DNA of 64,000 nt. Source: Kwoniella bestiolae CBS 10118 (taxonomy: Eukaryota; Basidiomycota; Tremellomycetes; Tremellales; Cryptococcaceae). The position numbers were made by a program, and so were the translations under genes. Below are positions 35,239-45,673 of the stretch, one piece after another (positions within the stretch are counted from its first letter, which is position 1; each line of letters opens with the position of its first letter). The notes beneath the pieces were generated by a model, which saw nothing but the letters and a program-made list of their open reading frames with translations, was not told where the DNA came from and did not search any database. The DNA is taken from the NCBI RefSeq assembly GCF_000512585.2, contig NC_089248.1, forward strand, positions 124,001-188,000, read 5' to 3'.

Positions 35239-35561
35239 TCATCGTCAACGTCGCCCCAATCTGGGGTAGTGCCGAGTGATTCGAAGTGGATAGTTTATCT
35301 GTACATAAGTGATACCGATTTTTTTTATACTGTGTGCATCGTTTACAGTAGAACAAGCTACGTGAGTGAGATAAAGCAATGTTCGTGATTGATTCGTAGT
35401 CCGACATCTCAATTAGTACATGCATCCAATGGTCTGATGATCCAAGTGCTACTACAGACGACGTAGAGCGAAGCAGCACAGTGCTCTTTTTGTATCTCGA
35501 GTACCATCATATCAGATCGTCATTGCCCATCATACAAGTCCGTAGGGTTCATGCTGTCAAT
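35239..35561. other. convergent intergenic region
   Basis: About 320 bases between the proline-rich ORF and the 3' end of the D-amino-acid oxidase gene. No feature recognised apart from a TTTTTT run near 35320. Confidence 0.4.
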
Positions 35562-36954
35562 CTACAACTTCGCTTTACTCTTTTTCTTCTCCAACCACTG
35601 ATCCACCAACCCACCCACCTCCTTTGAAATCCCCAAACTCGATTGATACCCCGCCCCACCAATCCCATACGCATGAACCACCCCTACCTTCCTACCCTTC
35701 CCCTTGCCTCCAGCAGGCACCAGCTCATTCCCACTTTTGACCCCGTTGCCTATAACCCTCTCTTCCAATTCGCACCTCAATCCCCCTTCTCTAGCAGGTC
35801 TCAACCCCACATTATGAGCCACAATCCTAATATCCCCTATCGTCCCCCTCCCCTTCTTACCATCCAGATCGGGACATAATTCATAACAGTCCCTTAGGAT
35901 TTGCTGCGCCACATCCCCGTCGACATTGGTAGACCAATCATTCGCATTATATATTCCACCTAAAATAACATGCCCCGCCTTTCCAGGTCTAGGAATTATG
36001 TAAATCTTCTGATTTGGGATATCGTGGGTATCTTCCACACCGTACGTTATCTTCACGTCTGGCGCTTCTACCAGGATGGTCTGTCCTTTTGCTGGATGCA
36101 CCAGTGGGTCTTCAACACCCAGTAAAGACCTGGCTCCAAGCCCTGATGCGTTGATTACTAGATCGACTTTCCCGATGGAGGGGAGCGAGTACAGCTCGTC
36201 AAGGGATGATACTCTTTCTCTTATTATTAGGACGCTGTGTGAACGGAGGTGAGAGGCGAGGTGGTGGAGGTATAGGGGTGTATTGAGTGTGTAGGCTTCG
36301 TACGTTACGCCGTATTTGTATGGTGGGGGAACCTCGGAGGGAGTGAGGAGACGATACTGCGAAGTATGGTTGATCAGTTAGACCCGTTTCGCTTCGGTTG
36401 ATACTATACTAGTCTACTCAATTGATTGATGTGAGAATGACCTGACTCACACCAAACATCAAATCCTTATACCAAGGCTCCTTCCAACTCCCCTCGTTCT
36501 TCCAATAATACCTATAAGGTCTCCTCTCGCATAATTCCGGTATCTCTTTGGACAGTCGCTCGAACTCTCTGAAAGTGTATTCGTCTCGCCGTTGTTCCGC
36601 GGGGTTGGTGGCGAACGAATGCCATGATGCGCCCTACTCGTATATATAAAGACATCATTATCAGCACGATGTACTCTGCGGGCTGAGGGTGTTAGATTAG
36701 ACGCACCGCCCAGGGACTAGCAAAACCCGTGGAATGTATATCCTCCGGAAGGTCTTTTCCTACCAAGGCCACTTTTAGTCCTCTGTTGGTGAGTTCTTGA
36801 GCTATCGATAGACCTAGGACTGGATATAGTCATAGTGTCAGTAAGTGGGGGCCATAGATGGTAGAATATGAGCATGAACAGGGTTAGACTCGGTGTCGGA
36901 CCCACCTCCACATCCCAAGATTACTGCGTCGTATTTTGAGTTTGAGTGTGACAT
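35562..36954 (-). CDS. D-amino-acid oxidase, peroxisomal
   Basis: FAD enzyme that oxidises D-amino acids to keto acids, ammonia and hydrogen peroxide. Exons: 36906-36954, 36707-36819, 36451-36633, 35562-36356; 379 residues. The dinucleotide-binding motif is built across the first intron (VILGCG joined to VLGLSIAQEL, GxGxxG). Other family blocks: GFASPWAGASWHSF, GLGARSLLGVEDP (FAD contact), HPAKGQTILV, IYIIPRPGKAGHVILGG, and YGIGGAGYQSSLG near the end. The C-terminal tripeptide AKL is a valid PTS1 peroxisome signal. The 5' flank carries two tandem repeats. Fungi usually have several DAO paralogues and use them for D-amino acids as nitrogen source; the exact substrate cannot be read from sequence. 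Confidence 0.92.
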
Positions 36955-36990
36955 ATCGAGTTGTGTTGGATCTCGATCTCTTGATACCGA

Positions 36991-37024
36991 GAGGGTGTGA
37001 GGGTGTGAGGGTGTGAGGGTGTGA
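36991..37024. repeat. tandem GAGGGTGT octamer, four copies
   Basis: Four perfect head-to-tail copies, about 40-70 bases upstream of the D-amino-acid oxidase start, so within its likely leader or core promoter. Confidence 0.85.
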
Positions 37025-37090
37025 AGCGAATGATTTGTGATTGATATGTCTGGTGCTGAACTATGAAATGGGTCGTTGAGAAGCAAGTGC

Positions 37091-37130
37091 ATGGTGATGG
37101 TGATGGTGATGGTGATTGTGATGGTGATAT
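37091..37130. repeat. GGTGAT hexamer microsatellite
   Basis: Five near-perfect GGTGAT units plus a variant (GTGATTGTGAT), about 140-175 bases upstream of the D-amino-acid oxidase start. The remaining bases to 37519 hold the 3' side of the next minus-strand gene and no gene. Confidence 0.85.
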
Positions 37131-37519
37131 GATGCCATCTATCAATGTTTTATCGGATATGACCGATCATTCCTCTCACTCTCTGCTCTGCTTATATCTA
37201 TCATAGTGTTCAATATGGTACCAACGAGTCATCGAGATTGCAGGTCCGCAAGGTAAGACAGATGAGGGTGAGGTGATGAGCTTTATGCATCGCTATAGAC
37301 TACCATGAACAATTTGCAAAACTACCAAAATGCCCCACAAGAGTGTCAAAGAGAAACAGGAGAATCCAAGAACGGAAAGGGACAGATAGGAAACCCAAAA
37401 TACAATTGAACATGAAAATCAAAATCACTAAAATACTTATACAACCAACTTGTTCTTCTATCAGACCAAACACATATACTAGACCTCAGAACTGCCTTCC
37501 TCCCTCCACTTCACTTCCC

Positions 37520-39078
37520 CTACAGATTCTCAATAGCAACCTCCGCCTGCCATTTCCCCCACCTCCTCAACACCCTCAGATAAACCGGTAACCCAATAAT
37601 CGTACCCACCGCTATGGGTAACAACACGATGATCACTATAGTCGAGAAAAGGGTTATGAGAGGTTTGATCAAGAGGAAATACGATAATGCGCTATAAGAG
37701 TAATGATCCAGGAACATCGCGTAAGAACATTTCATGAATCTTTTCTCCCAGACCAAAGCCGTCGTCTCTTCTGATATGGGGTTTGGGGTTTCTTCGTCTG
37801 ATGCGTCGAGGCCTGGAGTCTGTGGGTATGGCGAGGTGGGTGATGAGATTGGGGTGGTTGGTGAGATTGAGGGAACGAGACGATAGAATATAGGGTGGTT
37901 TGATGGAGGAGATGCGGGGGAGAGGGGGGAGTGGTAGTGCAGTTGCATTATGCTCTGTGATCAGGCATACATATCAGTTTTGCGTCATGCTATGAACCGT
38001 GATGAGAAGTATGAGGGTGACTTGGATCGCAGCGGTACGTTAATAGCCATGAGGAGGTACATACGACTCACCTCCAACCTGGCTGCCGAACGAGAGATGA
38101 ACAACGTCAACCACCAGACCGCTGCACCCAGTGGCAAGGTGATCAACAGGACTGTCCCTGCTAATGTTCCAGCGACTAAGAAAGGCCAGACCAAGAGTGC
38201 CTGTTTGAGTCAAGAAAACGCAGTCAGCAAGCCGTTCCTGCTTGACTTCCCAGATATCAACGAGAGAGAGAATCGATATTATGTCCGACATTCGCAAAGT
38301 AGTGATCATGGCCAAACATGTAAAATGTGCACGAAAACAACCTCACAAGAGGGAAATTGAGCAACACCAGATGCACCCCCGCCCTCCAATACTCCTTCCT
38401 ACCCAGAGGTCTCCAGAACCTCTTGAATCCTTTCCACCACCCTCCAGGCTGTTCATCAATCTCTACATCCAAATCACCACACCATATCGATCTCCATAGT
38501 CCTCTTGGGTTCCTCCCATCTTCCGTTGCTACTCCTACTTGTTGATGGGGGAGTAGAGGGGTAGTCTCGTCGTTAAGCGGTAAAGCCGTGTGCACCCGTG
38601 GTGAAGAAAAAGCAGATCTAGATCTTGATACCGCTATTGAACCCCCTGGTGCATTTGGTCGATTGAAAGATTGTGAAGTAGTATACCTCGGTCTATGAGG
38701 GTGACCAGTGGTATTTAACGAAGACAATGTTCTAGCCCTATCCCTATGATGATGTTCGTGATGTTCCGCTGTATTTGTATTTGGGGATTGACGAATCACA
38801 CCTCCCTCTTCTCTATTAGACTGTTGAGGTGAGATAGGAAAACTGGCATATGGGGGTGGTTCCTCCCCTCCTCGGGGTTTTGATGGGTCCAGTAAGAACA
38901 ATGATGATCCGTCGGCTGTAAGTACGTAGATGGGTTGGTTGTTTGGTCCGTTCTGATTGGTGTTGGGATTATCCGAGCGAGAGAGATGGAGTGGTTCGGA
39001 AGGTGAGCGTGGGAGGAGTCGGGTGGGTTTGGGGATGGGGGAGGTGGGGTTGGAAGGGAGATGGAGGGATTGGGACAT
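37520..39078 (-). CDS. membrane protein with sensor-like transmembrane domain
   Basis: Three exons (38347-39078, 38072-38200, 37520-37954); 431 residues. The N-terminal half is Pro/Ser/His-rich and hydrophilic, then the basic, Trp-rich GGWWKGFKRFWRPLGRKEYWR precedes the membrane part. Hydrophobic segments: VHLVLLNFPLALLVWPFLVAG, TVLLITLPLGAAVWWLTLFI, and later SYFLLIKPLITLFSTIVIIV with LPIAVGTIIGLPVYLRVL. The FPL-xx-PLG arrangement followed by SAARLE recalls the bacterial putative-sensor domain (Pfam Sensor), but this is from memory and moderate. All junctions keep frame. No enzymatic motif is visible. Confidence 0.65.
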
Positions 39079-39501
39079 TGTATTCTATAATTTATCCCCG
39101 CTGTAATGATGTTGATGTTGGTGTGAAGAACCAGGATCCAAGCGTCTACTGCTGATCGTGTGATATTCCCACAAGCTTTGTTTTCCGTTTTATCTCGTCA
39201 ATATATGTTTGATGCTTGGTGTGATGGTGTCAAGGCTCGTGAGAGCTGCTGGATGGTATCATTGGCCACTTGTTATGATATGTATGATTTGGTTGATATG
39301 TAAATGGAAAGAAAGATGAGAAAGTCAAGAGTAAAATGAATCAAAGGTAATAACATGAATGTGTGAACCAACATGTGCTGTCGTTTTTCACTGCTACGGT
39401 GATTTTGCCGGCCAGTGCTTGCAGTCTATGAAATTTCAATTTCAATCTCATCTCCCATCTTCACCTGTATAAATGTGCATCTTACCATCCACACCTGAAT
39501 A
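39079..39501. other. bidirectional promoter, membrane protein / TPT1
   Basis: About 420 bases between divergent starts. AT-rich with a TATAAA-like element near 39470. Nothing else recognised. Confidence 0.4.
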
Positions 39502-40766
39502 ATGCCCAGACCACCCGAAACACCCGACGTGAGAGCTTCAAAGTCCCTAGCATACATCCTACGGCACGGCGCAGAGAAGGAAGGGCTGAGTATAAGGTCG
39601 GACGGGTATATAAGATTGGACGATGTGGTGGGTAATGTCTGCTCTCATACGAAGATCTCTTACAGAAGGCGACATGTATATGGTACACTAAGATTCAACA
39701 TGTACACATACTTGGTCATGATACTGACAGAGCTGGATGGCATAGCTCGCCCGACCCAAAATGCGAGAAGTCGACGTTAGCATGGTCCTTCGACTGGTAG
39801 CCGAAAATTCCAAACAGCGTTTCCAGTTGTTGTACGGGTACGATCCCAGTCCGCCTAGACCGAAGAAGATGAAGAAGGGACAACAGCCCAAGAAAGTACG
39901 ACCACCCCCTCAGCCTTCTGCAAGTGTACCGAACGGGGAGGGATCTGTGGAGAAAATACGTGAAGAAGTAGAGATCAATTCGGATGGATTGGCTCAAATA
40001 CCACTTCAATCTGGGAATGGAGCGGATGCAGCTGAGATTGACAATTTACGATCGAACCTTTCCAAAACGACTGTCTCATCTGAAGGGAAGGTGGAGAATG
40101 AAGGTGGATATGTGGAACTACCATTGGTTTCTCTACCTATACCCGAGGAAGCGGAAAGTGGATCATCGATAAAGGGTGAATATTTCATACGAGCCACTCA
40201 AGGGCACTCGATCAACCTTGAGGGAACGTCTCATCTTGAGGAATTGAAGGATGATGAAGAGGGGAGGAGGAAGGCGGGGGTGATGGTTCATGGGACGAGG
40301 CTTGAACTGTGGGATGTATTGAGTGAGTGTTGGCTATCCTCTCTACCACTCTTATGATCCGGCTCTACCAATGTATATGTATAAACTTCACTAACACTCC
40401 TGGTTAAATAAAATCCAAATAGAATCCCAAGGTCTCTCCAAAATGTCAAGACAGCACATCCACCTCGCCCCCTCGCACCACGGCTCCATCGTGCCCCGTC
40501 CCAATGCTACACTGTACATCTACCTATCCCTCCCTAAATTACTTGAGAAGGGTATACCAGTATATGTCAGTGCGAATGGGGTGGTGCTCACACCGGGTAA
40601 TAACGAGGGGATAGTAGGTAAAGAATTTTGGAGGAAGGTCGTCAAAGTTCAGAGGGGGAGGGAGAAAGATGAAGATGGGAAGAGTAGGAGTAGGAGGGTG
40701 GTAATTTGGGAGAATGGAGGGGAGGTCCCGGAGAGGGAAGAGAAAGAGGGCGAGGAGGGGATATAA
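39502..40766 (+). CDS. TPT1: tRNA 2'-phosphotransferase (Tpt1/KptA)
   Basis: Removes the 2'-phosphate left at the tRNA splice junction, using NAD and releasing ADP-ribose 1'',2''-cyclic phosphate. Exons: 39502-39627, 39746-40322, 40423-40766; 348 residues, far longer than KptA (about 180-230). Motifs in order: SLAYILRHGAEKEGL, DGYIRLDDV joined to LARPKM, KQRFQLL, then after a long insert YFIRATQGHSI, HGTRLELWDV, MSRQHIHLAP, VSANGVVLTPG. The catalytic Arg-His-Arg-Arg set is present. About 110 residues of Lys/Pro/Ser/Glu-rich sequence are inserted between the N and C lobes, and a basic/acidic tail follows. It converges with IST1. Confidence 0.93.
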
Positions 40767-40931
40767 CCACTCTAGAGTGATTCTCACCATGGCACTGCAT
40801 ACTTTATGAGAAGAGTAGTAATGACGTTTGATTGGGCTATGACATACAATGAATCGAAGCAAGCATACAATAAACCCTTGCTTCCTCATACAAATCTTTA
40901 TTCTCATGATGACCAATGTTCATCAAATGCG

Positions 40932-42205
40932 TCATCGCAGATTCTTCAATCTCTCAAATCTCTGAGCTAGCTCTTCTTCCGCTGTCAATTTCTCCGGTTG
41001 AGGAGGTTGCGGAGACGCAGATTTCTTTTCAGGCGATATAGACAACTCCTTTTCCTTCTTCTTTGGCGATTCTAACCCATCCTTCTTTTTCTTCGTTTTC
41101 TGCTCTTTCTCTTCCTCGTCCCCTCCGTCTTGACTCTGATCTTCATCCTCATCATCGCTATCAACCTTGTCTCTCTTCAACGGTTCAATCCCTTCCTCCT
41201 CCTCCTCATCATCAGCAGTCTCAGGAGCCCAATCCACCCCATACCCTCTAGCTATCTCACTCAGATACGCATCGACCAAATCCTTAGATGGTACGAACAC
41301 TTTCAATTTTGATGTTACCCTTGCTGGAACACCTGGTGGAGAGGTTGGGTCGGGGGGTTGGACGAGGGATAGAGAGAAATTGCGGCCGAACTGCTCAGTT
41401 GAATATACATTTTCTTGGTATCAGTATGACTTCGCGAGAATGTGTAATTTCAAATGTGACTTGGGAGACATGCATCTCTTTCGAACAAAGAATGAGACTG
41501 AGAGATGGGCCTGGGAATGGGAATCGTGCAATACAACAACACTCACCTTGTGCATCAACATCTCCCTTAATACTTGTAATTCTTTCAACTCCGTCCTCGG
41601 CGCCGCATAGACTATCGCGCAGACTGCGTCCGATATGGAAGGTTCGGGTTGTTCTCCGCTATGTACATTGCATATATCAGTCTCCCCTCTATCAAGGTCA
41701 TCTCACTGGATTATCACGGAACGCACGTAGACGAGTCTAGGAGGTTGAACCGAGCTTGTAATGTCTCAGCGTATAGCTACATCAAAGTAGTATCAGTAAT
41801 ATCCCAGTGATGAGGAGGATTCCTGCCCCAAAGATCCAGACCCGGAGCTCACCTCCAATACTTCCAATAGCTCAACATAGATATCATCCTGCACCAATCC
41901 CTCTACCCTCAAACGGGCGGTCTCTACCCTATTCTTATTTAGGAGATCTGCTATCTCCCTTCGACTCGCTTTGGCAAGGGCGAGTTTCTTCTCTTGGAGG
42001 GTTCGGAGACGCTGGATGGAGAGTTTGATTTGGACCTGTGTATACAGGCTGGATCAGTACGTTGCGATCTTGGAGTGTTGGATTGAAATAGGGGAAGGGG
42101 GGAGAGAGGTATATGGGTGAGATACCACCGGTGTGTCGTGTGAAGAGGGCTGTGTCAGGGAGGAGGAGGGCTTACTTTTGCTCGTGGGCCGTTCCATGGG
42201 ACCAT
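40932..42205 (-). CDS. IST1: ESCRT-III-associated protein Ist1
   Basis: Regulates Vps4 and ESCRT-III disassembly at endosomes. Exons: 42176-42205, 41853-42035, 41730-41776, 41547-41658, 40932-41390; 276 residues. The Ist1 four-helix core is complete: KLSIQRLRTLQEKKLALAKA, SRREIADLLNKNRVETARLR, EGLVQDDIYVELLEVLELYA, then ISDAVCAIVYAAPRTELKEL and FGRNFS. A Lys/Asp/Glu/Ser-rich linker leads to the extreme C-terminal LAQRFERLKNLR, which fits the MIM1 consensus that binds Vps4 MIT domains. Start context and the 320-base divergent promoter shared with TAF6 are clear. High confidence. Confidence 0.93.
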
Positions 42206-42525
42206 GTTGACTGTCTGTATTAACTTTATTCTATGATGATGTAGAGAAGAAGGATGAGAATGAGATTGTAGATGGGTTGTGACATGACATGTATGGTTGG
42301 TGATCGACCTGTTACCACATTTAACCGGTATTATTCCGAAGAGAGCGAACAACATCCAAAACATTAACTTGACTTTTACCTTTCCTCTTCCTCTTCTATT
42401 CTTAAGACTCATCCTCATCGTCAAGCTACATCCATCATCGTCAAGGATCTCTATACAATCACCGAGATATCCGCGAGCACGAGCATATCAGTCCAAGCAT
42501 ATAAGAGTCACGCCAAGAAAACACG
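42206..42525. other. bidirectional promoter IST1 / TAF6
   Basis: About 320 bases between divergent start codons. No recognised motif beyond C/T-rich stretches near 42380-42400. Confidence 0.45.
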
Positions 42526-44943
42526 ATGCCCCCTCCTCAGACGACGGGTATCTACCCCTCTGATTCGATTACTGTACGTCGCTTCATTGCTCACTTCTCT
42601 GCTCATTCTCTGGACTGCCAATCGTACACATCATACTACTGAGGCTTATCCAGAGTCATCTGCGCATGACGCACTGCTAATACTCTGATCGTGGACGTAG
42701 GAAGTAGCCCAATCCCTCCCCCTCGACCCCCTCGGCGCAGGATCCGCCGATCTGCTAGCTGGCGATGTGGAGTACAGACTTCATCTGATCATTCAGGAGG
42801 CTAAGAAGTTCATGGTTAACGGGAAGAGGGGGACGTTGATGCCTGAGGATGTGGAGTATGCGATGGATGCGTTGAATGTTGAGGTGGGTTGGCAGTTCTT
42901 CGAGCGTGTGTTATAGGAAATTCTCTCAAGAGGTTGTAATACTCTCTCTCTGCATCATGCCAAATGAAGAGGATCAAAGTGAAACCAGGCTGCATCTCGC
43001 ATCACTCATATATGAATTGTAATGCTAACCCACCCACCCAATCCCACAGCCAATCCTAATCCCCCCACGTCCCCTTCCTCTCCCGCAGTTCCAAGCCCTC
43101 ACCATCCCCTCCTCGTCGTCCCACCCACAACAGATCTATCACCTCCCAGACGACGAGATAGATTTCGCGACCTACCTTAAACAGCCTCTCCCCGCCGGAG
43201 TAGCCAATTCGAGCGGGGTCAAGTGGAAGGCTCATTGGTTGGCTGTTGAAGGGGTTCAGCCTGCTATAAAGGAGAATCCGAATCCTACGCAGAGGGGGGG
43301 TGAGTGTTTTCCGGCTCTCTTGTCTTCTGATTAGAACGTTGCGTTCGCGTATAGAAATGGCTCGTGCACATATACCTTGACTTTTCCACTATCCCTCACC
43401 TTCGTCGCTGGTCCATATTTTTTGGATGCTGCTGGTATATCTCCCTTGAATAATGAGATTTGGCCATTACTCGTGCTAATTCCTTGAGAATTGATTATAG
43501 CATCCCGCCCACAACCCTCCTCCACCTCCCTCCGACCCCAAGCTCGCACCCAATTACCCCAAGAACTCCAACTGTACTTCACTCGCCTTACCACCGCACT
43601 CGTACCCCCCTCACCTACCGGTCCAGAGACCGAGCCCGAAAGACACCGCTTGGCGGCTCTCACCTCGCTTCGAACGGACGTGGCTGTCGCTGGAATCCTT
43701 GTTTATGTCGTGAAGTGGTTAGGCGAGAGTATACAGAAATGCCTCATGGCGCCTACGGGGACTATTGGGCAACTGGTTGATGCTGTTGAGGCGCTTGTGG
43801 GGAATGAGGGGGTGTTTTTGGAACCTTACGTGAGTGTCTCTGTCTTCTTTCTTGTCAGATTTCAGTATGAAATCTCCATAAAACAGGGCATCAAGCTTAT
43901 ACGATATGTCATATACTGTTTAGGTACATATATTGCTACCCCCACTCATGTCAATCATTTTGACCGTACCTCTTGGTCCGCACCCATCCTCATCGTCGAG
44001 CAATCAGCCTTCACCTTATGATCTGAGATTACATGCCTCGCAAGTATTGGGCAAGGTCGCTGAGAAATATGGGAGGTCGTATCCTGGCTTGGTACCTCGT
44101 GGGTGTCTTTGCTCTTCCCTCATATACGATTCTCTTTTCCTCTTTTGTCATAGTCAGAAGAAATAGTGGCGTGACTCTTATATATCCTTCAACAAGAAAA
44201 GGAGCGTCATACGTCTGGTATTGCTTGTATGAATTAGACTTACTAACCCATCTATACCCCCACTCAGGCCTCATCTCAACCCTATCCAAATCCCTCAACT
44301 CCCCTCCCTTCCCCTCACCTCTCGGAGCCTCCAATCCCCCTTCAGGCCGATACGAGGGGTCTCTCCTCGCATTATCGTGCCTAGGTAAACAGGCTGTGAA
44401 ATCTACGGTATGGGGTAAAGCGGGTGAGAATATCAGTAGGATTGATGATTTGGCGGGGAGGTTGTATACGGATGGTGGGGGGAAGAAGAGGAATCCTTTG
44501 ATTAGGGCTTTGATTGTGAGTTAAATCTCCTTTCTTTTTGGTCTTAGATGAATTACAGGTATAAGTTGGAAGTGCGAGATGTTGGATGGTCGAGACTGTT
44601 CTTCTCTCATATCAAACTCGGGGAGTTCACATCGATCATAAGATTCAGATTCGTTTTGGGGTAGCATTGCAAGGTCGAATATACTATACCGTCCAAATGC
44701 TGATTGATTCAAACCTTTCACCCGACGTAGAAATGCCTCTCGGTAATCATCAATCCCAAACCTGTCGATATCACCCCTCAAGCGAATCTCGACGATGTAT
44801 CAGAAGCGTTTGGACCTAATCTGGCGAATATGCTGAATAAGAAGTTGTGGACTGCCAGTGAGATTTTGAGGTTGAGGAGGGAAGAGCTGGAGGGGGAGGG
44901 GGAGGGTGGTGGAGTTGATGGGATGGAGGTTGATCAGGCGTGA
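42526..44943 (+). CDS. TAF6: transcription initiation factor TFIID subunit 6 (TAF6)
   Basis: Histone-fold subunit of TFIID (and SAGA in fungi) that pairs with TAF9. Exons: 42526-42573, 42701-42883, 43050-43299, 43501-43829, 43924-44098, 44268-44515, 44731-44943; 481 residues. The H4-like histone fold is near the N terminus: SITEVAQSLPLDPLGAG, VEYRLHLIIQEAKKFM, LMPEDVEYAMDALNVE. The linker contains the signature KAHWLAVEGVQPAI. The C-terminal HEAT repeats include QELQLYFTRLTTAL, EPYVHILLPPLMSIIL, YDLRLHASQVLGKV, YPGLVPR joined to LISTLSKSL, and RYEGSLLALSCLG. The junction at 44098/44268 was chosen by frame and the conserved PGLVPR-L motif. The acidic C terminus ends EVDQA. Confidence 0.92.
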
Positions 44944-45673
44944 GATGTATTTTGATTGCGGGATACCTGGTTCACCTCATGTACATGCGCATATAGTATG
45001 ATCATACATCGCAGTGATGCATGACATGGATAAGTAAATCAGTAGAAGACAAAGACCCGCCACTTTCGGTTGAATCGCCTTATATAGTCATACAGAAGTG
45101 CGTCATCCCATATATACTTTACCCGCTGTACCCGTCCGTCCGGTGGTCTCACTCTCTTTCACACTCATGTTCGGACTAATCCTATGTATGACACGTGGTT
45201 CGGTGCGCACTCTATCTTCCGCACTGCATCACTGCATTGATTTGAATATAATTTTGATTTCTCACCATACGAGTGATTGCAGCACAGCATCGATAGGATA
45301 GCAGGGTGTAAGGTGCTAATCTTTTTTAGTGCATATCAATTCACATACACTCGCTCTGCCATCTTTTGTTCTTCCCTCTTCACTCTTCACTCTCTTCTGC
45401 TCACTCTAATCTTTACTCTTATTGTTCTCTGCTGAAAGATTGGATCGACACACCGCAGAATACAGGGAGAATCAACTGAGATAGTCATCCCCTCATAAAG
45501 GATATTGCATCAGTCTCAGCATCAAATTCAAAAAGTAAAAGACCGAAAACGTCAATCACCTTCCACTCGACCCGACTTCACCTGCTATTCAACCTCGACT
45601 TCGTTCATACTTGCTTATCCATTATAATTATCTTTCCAAACCATCAAGTATAATCTCCCAAGTCACTCTCAAA
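44944..45673. other. intergenic / promoter of mucin-like membrane gene
   Basis: About 730 bases. A C/T-rich block (about 45350-45425) and a long likely leader precede the ATG at 45674. Nothing else recognised. Confidence 0.4.

Noticed and set aside
43300..43500. Extra exon (AAATGGCTCGTG...) within the long TAF6 intron
   Set aside because: Its possible lengths break the frame with the next exon, while direct joining of 43299 to 43501 keeps it.
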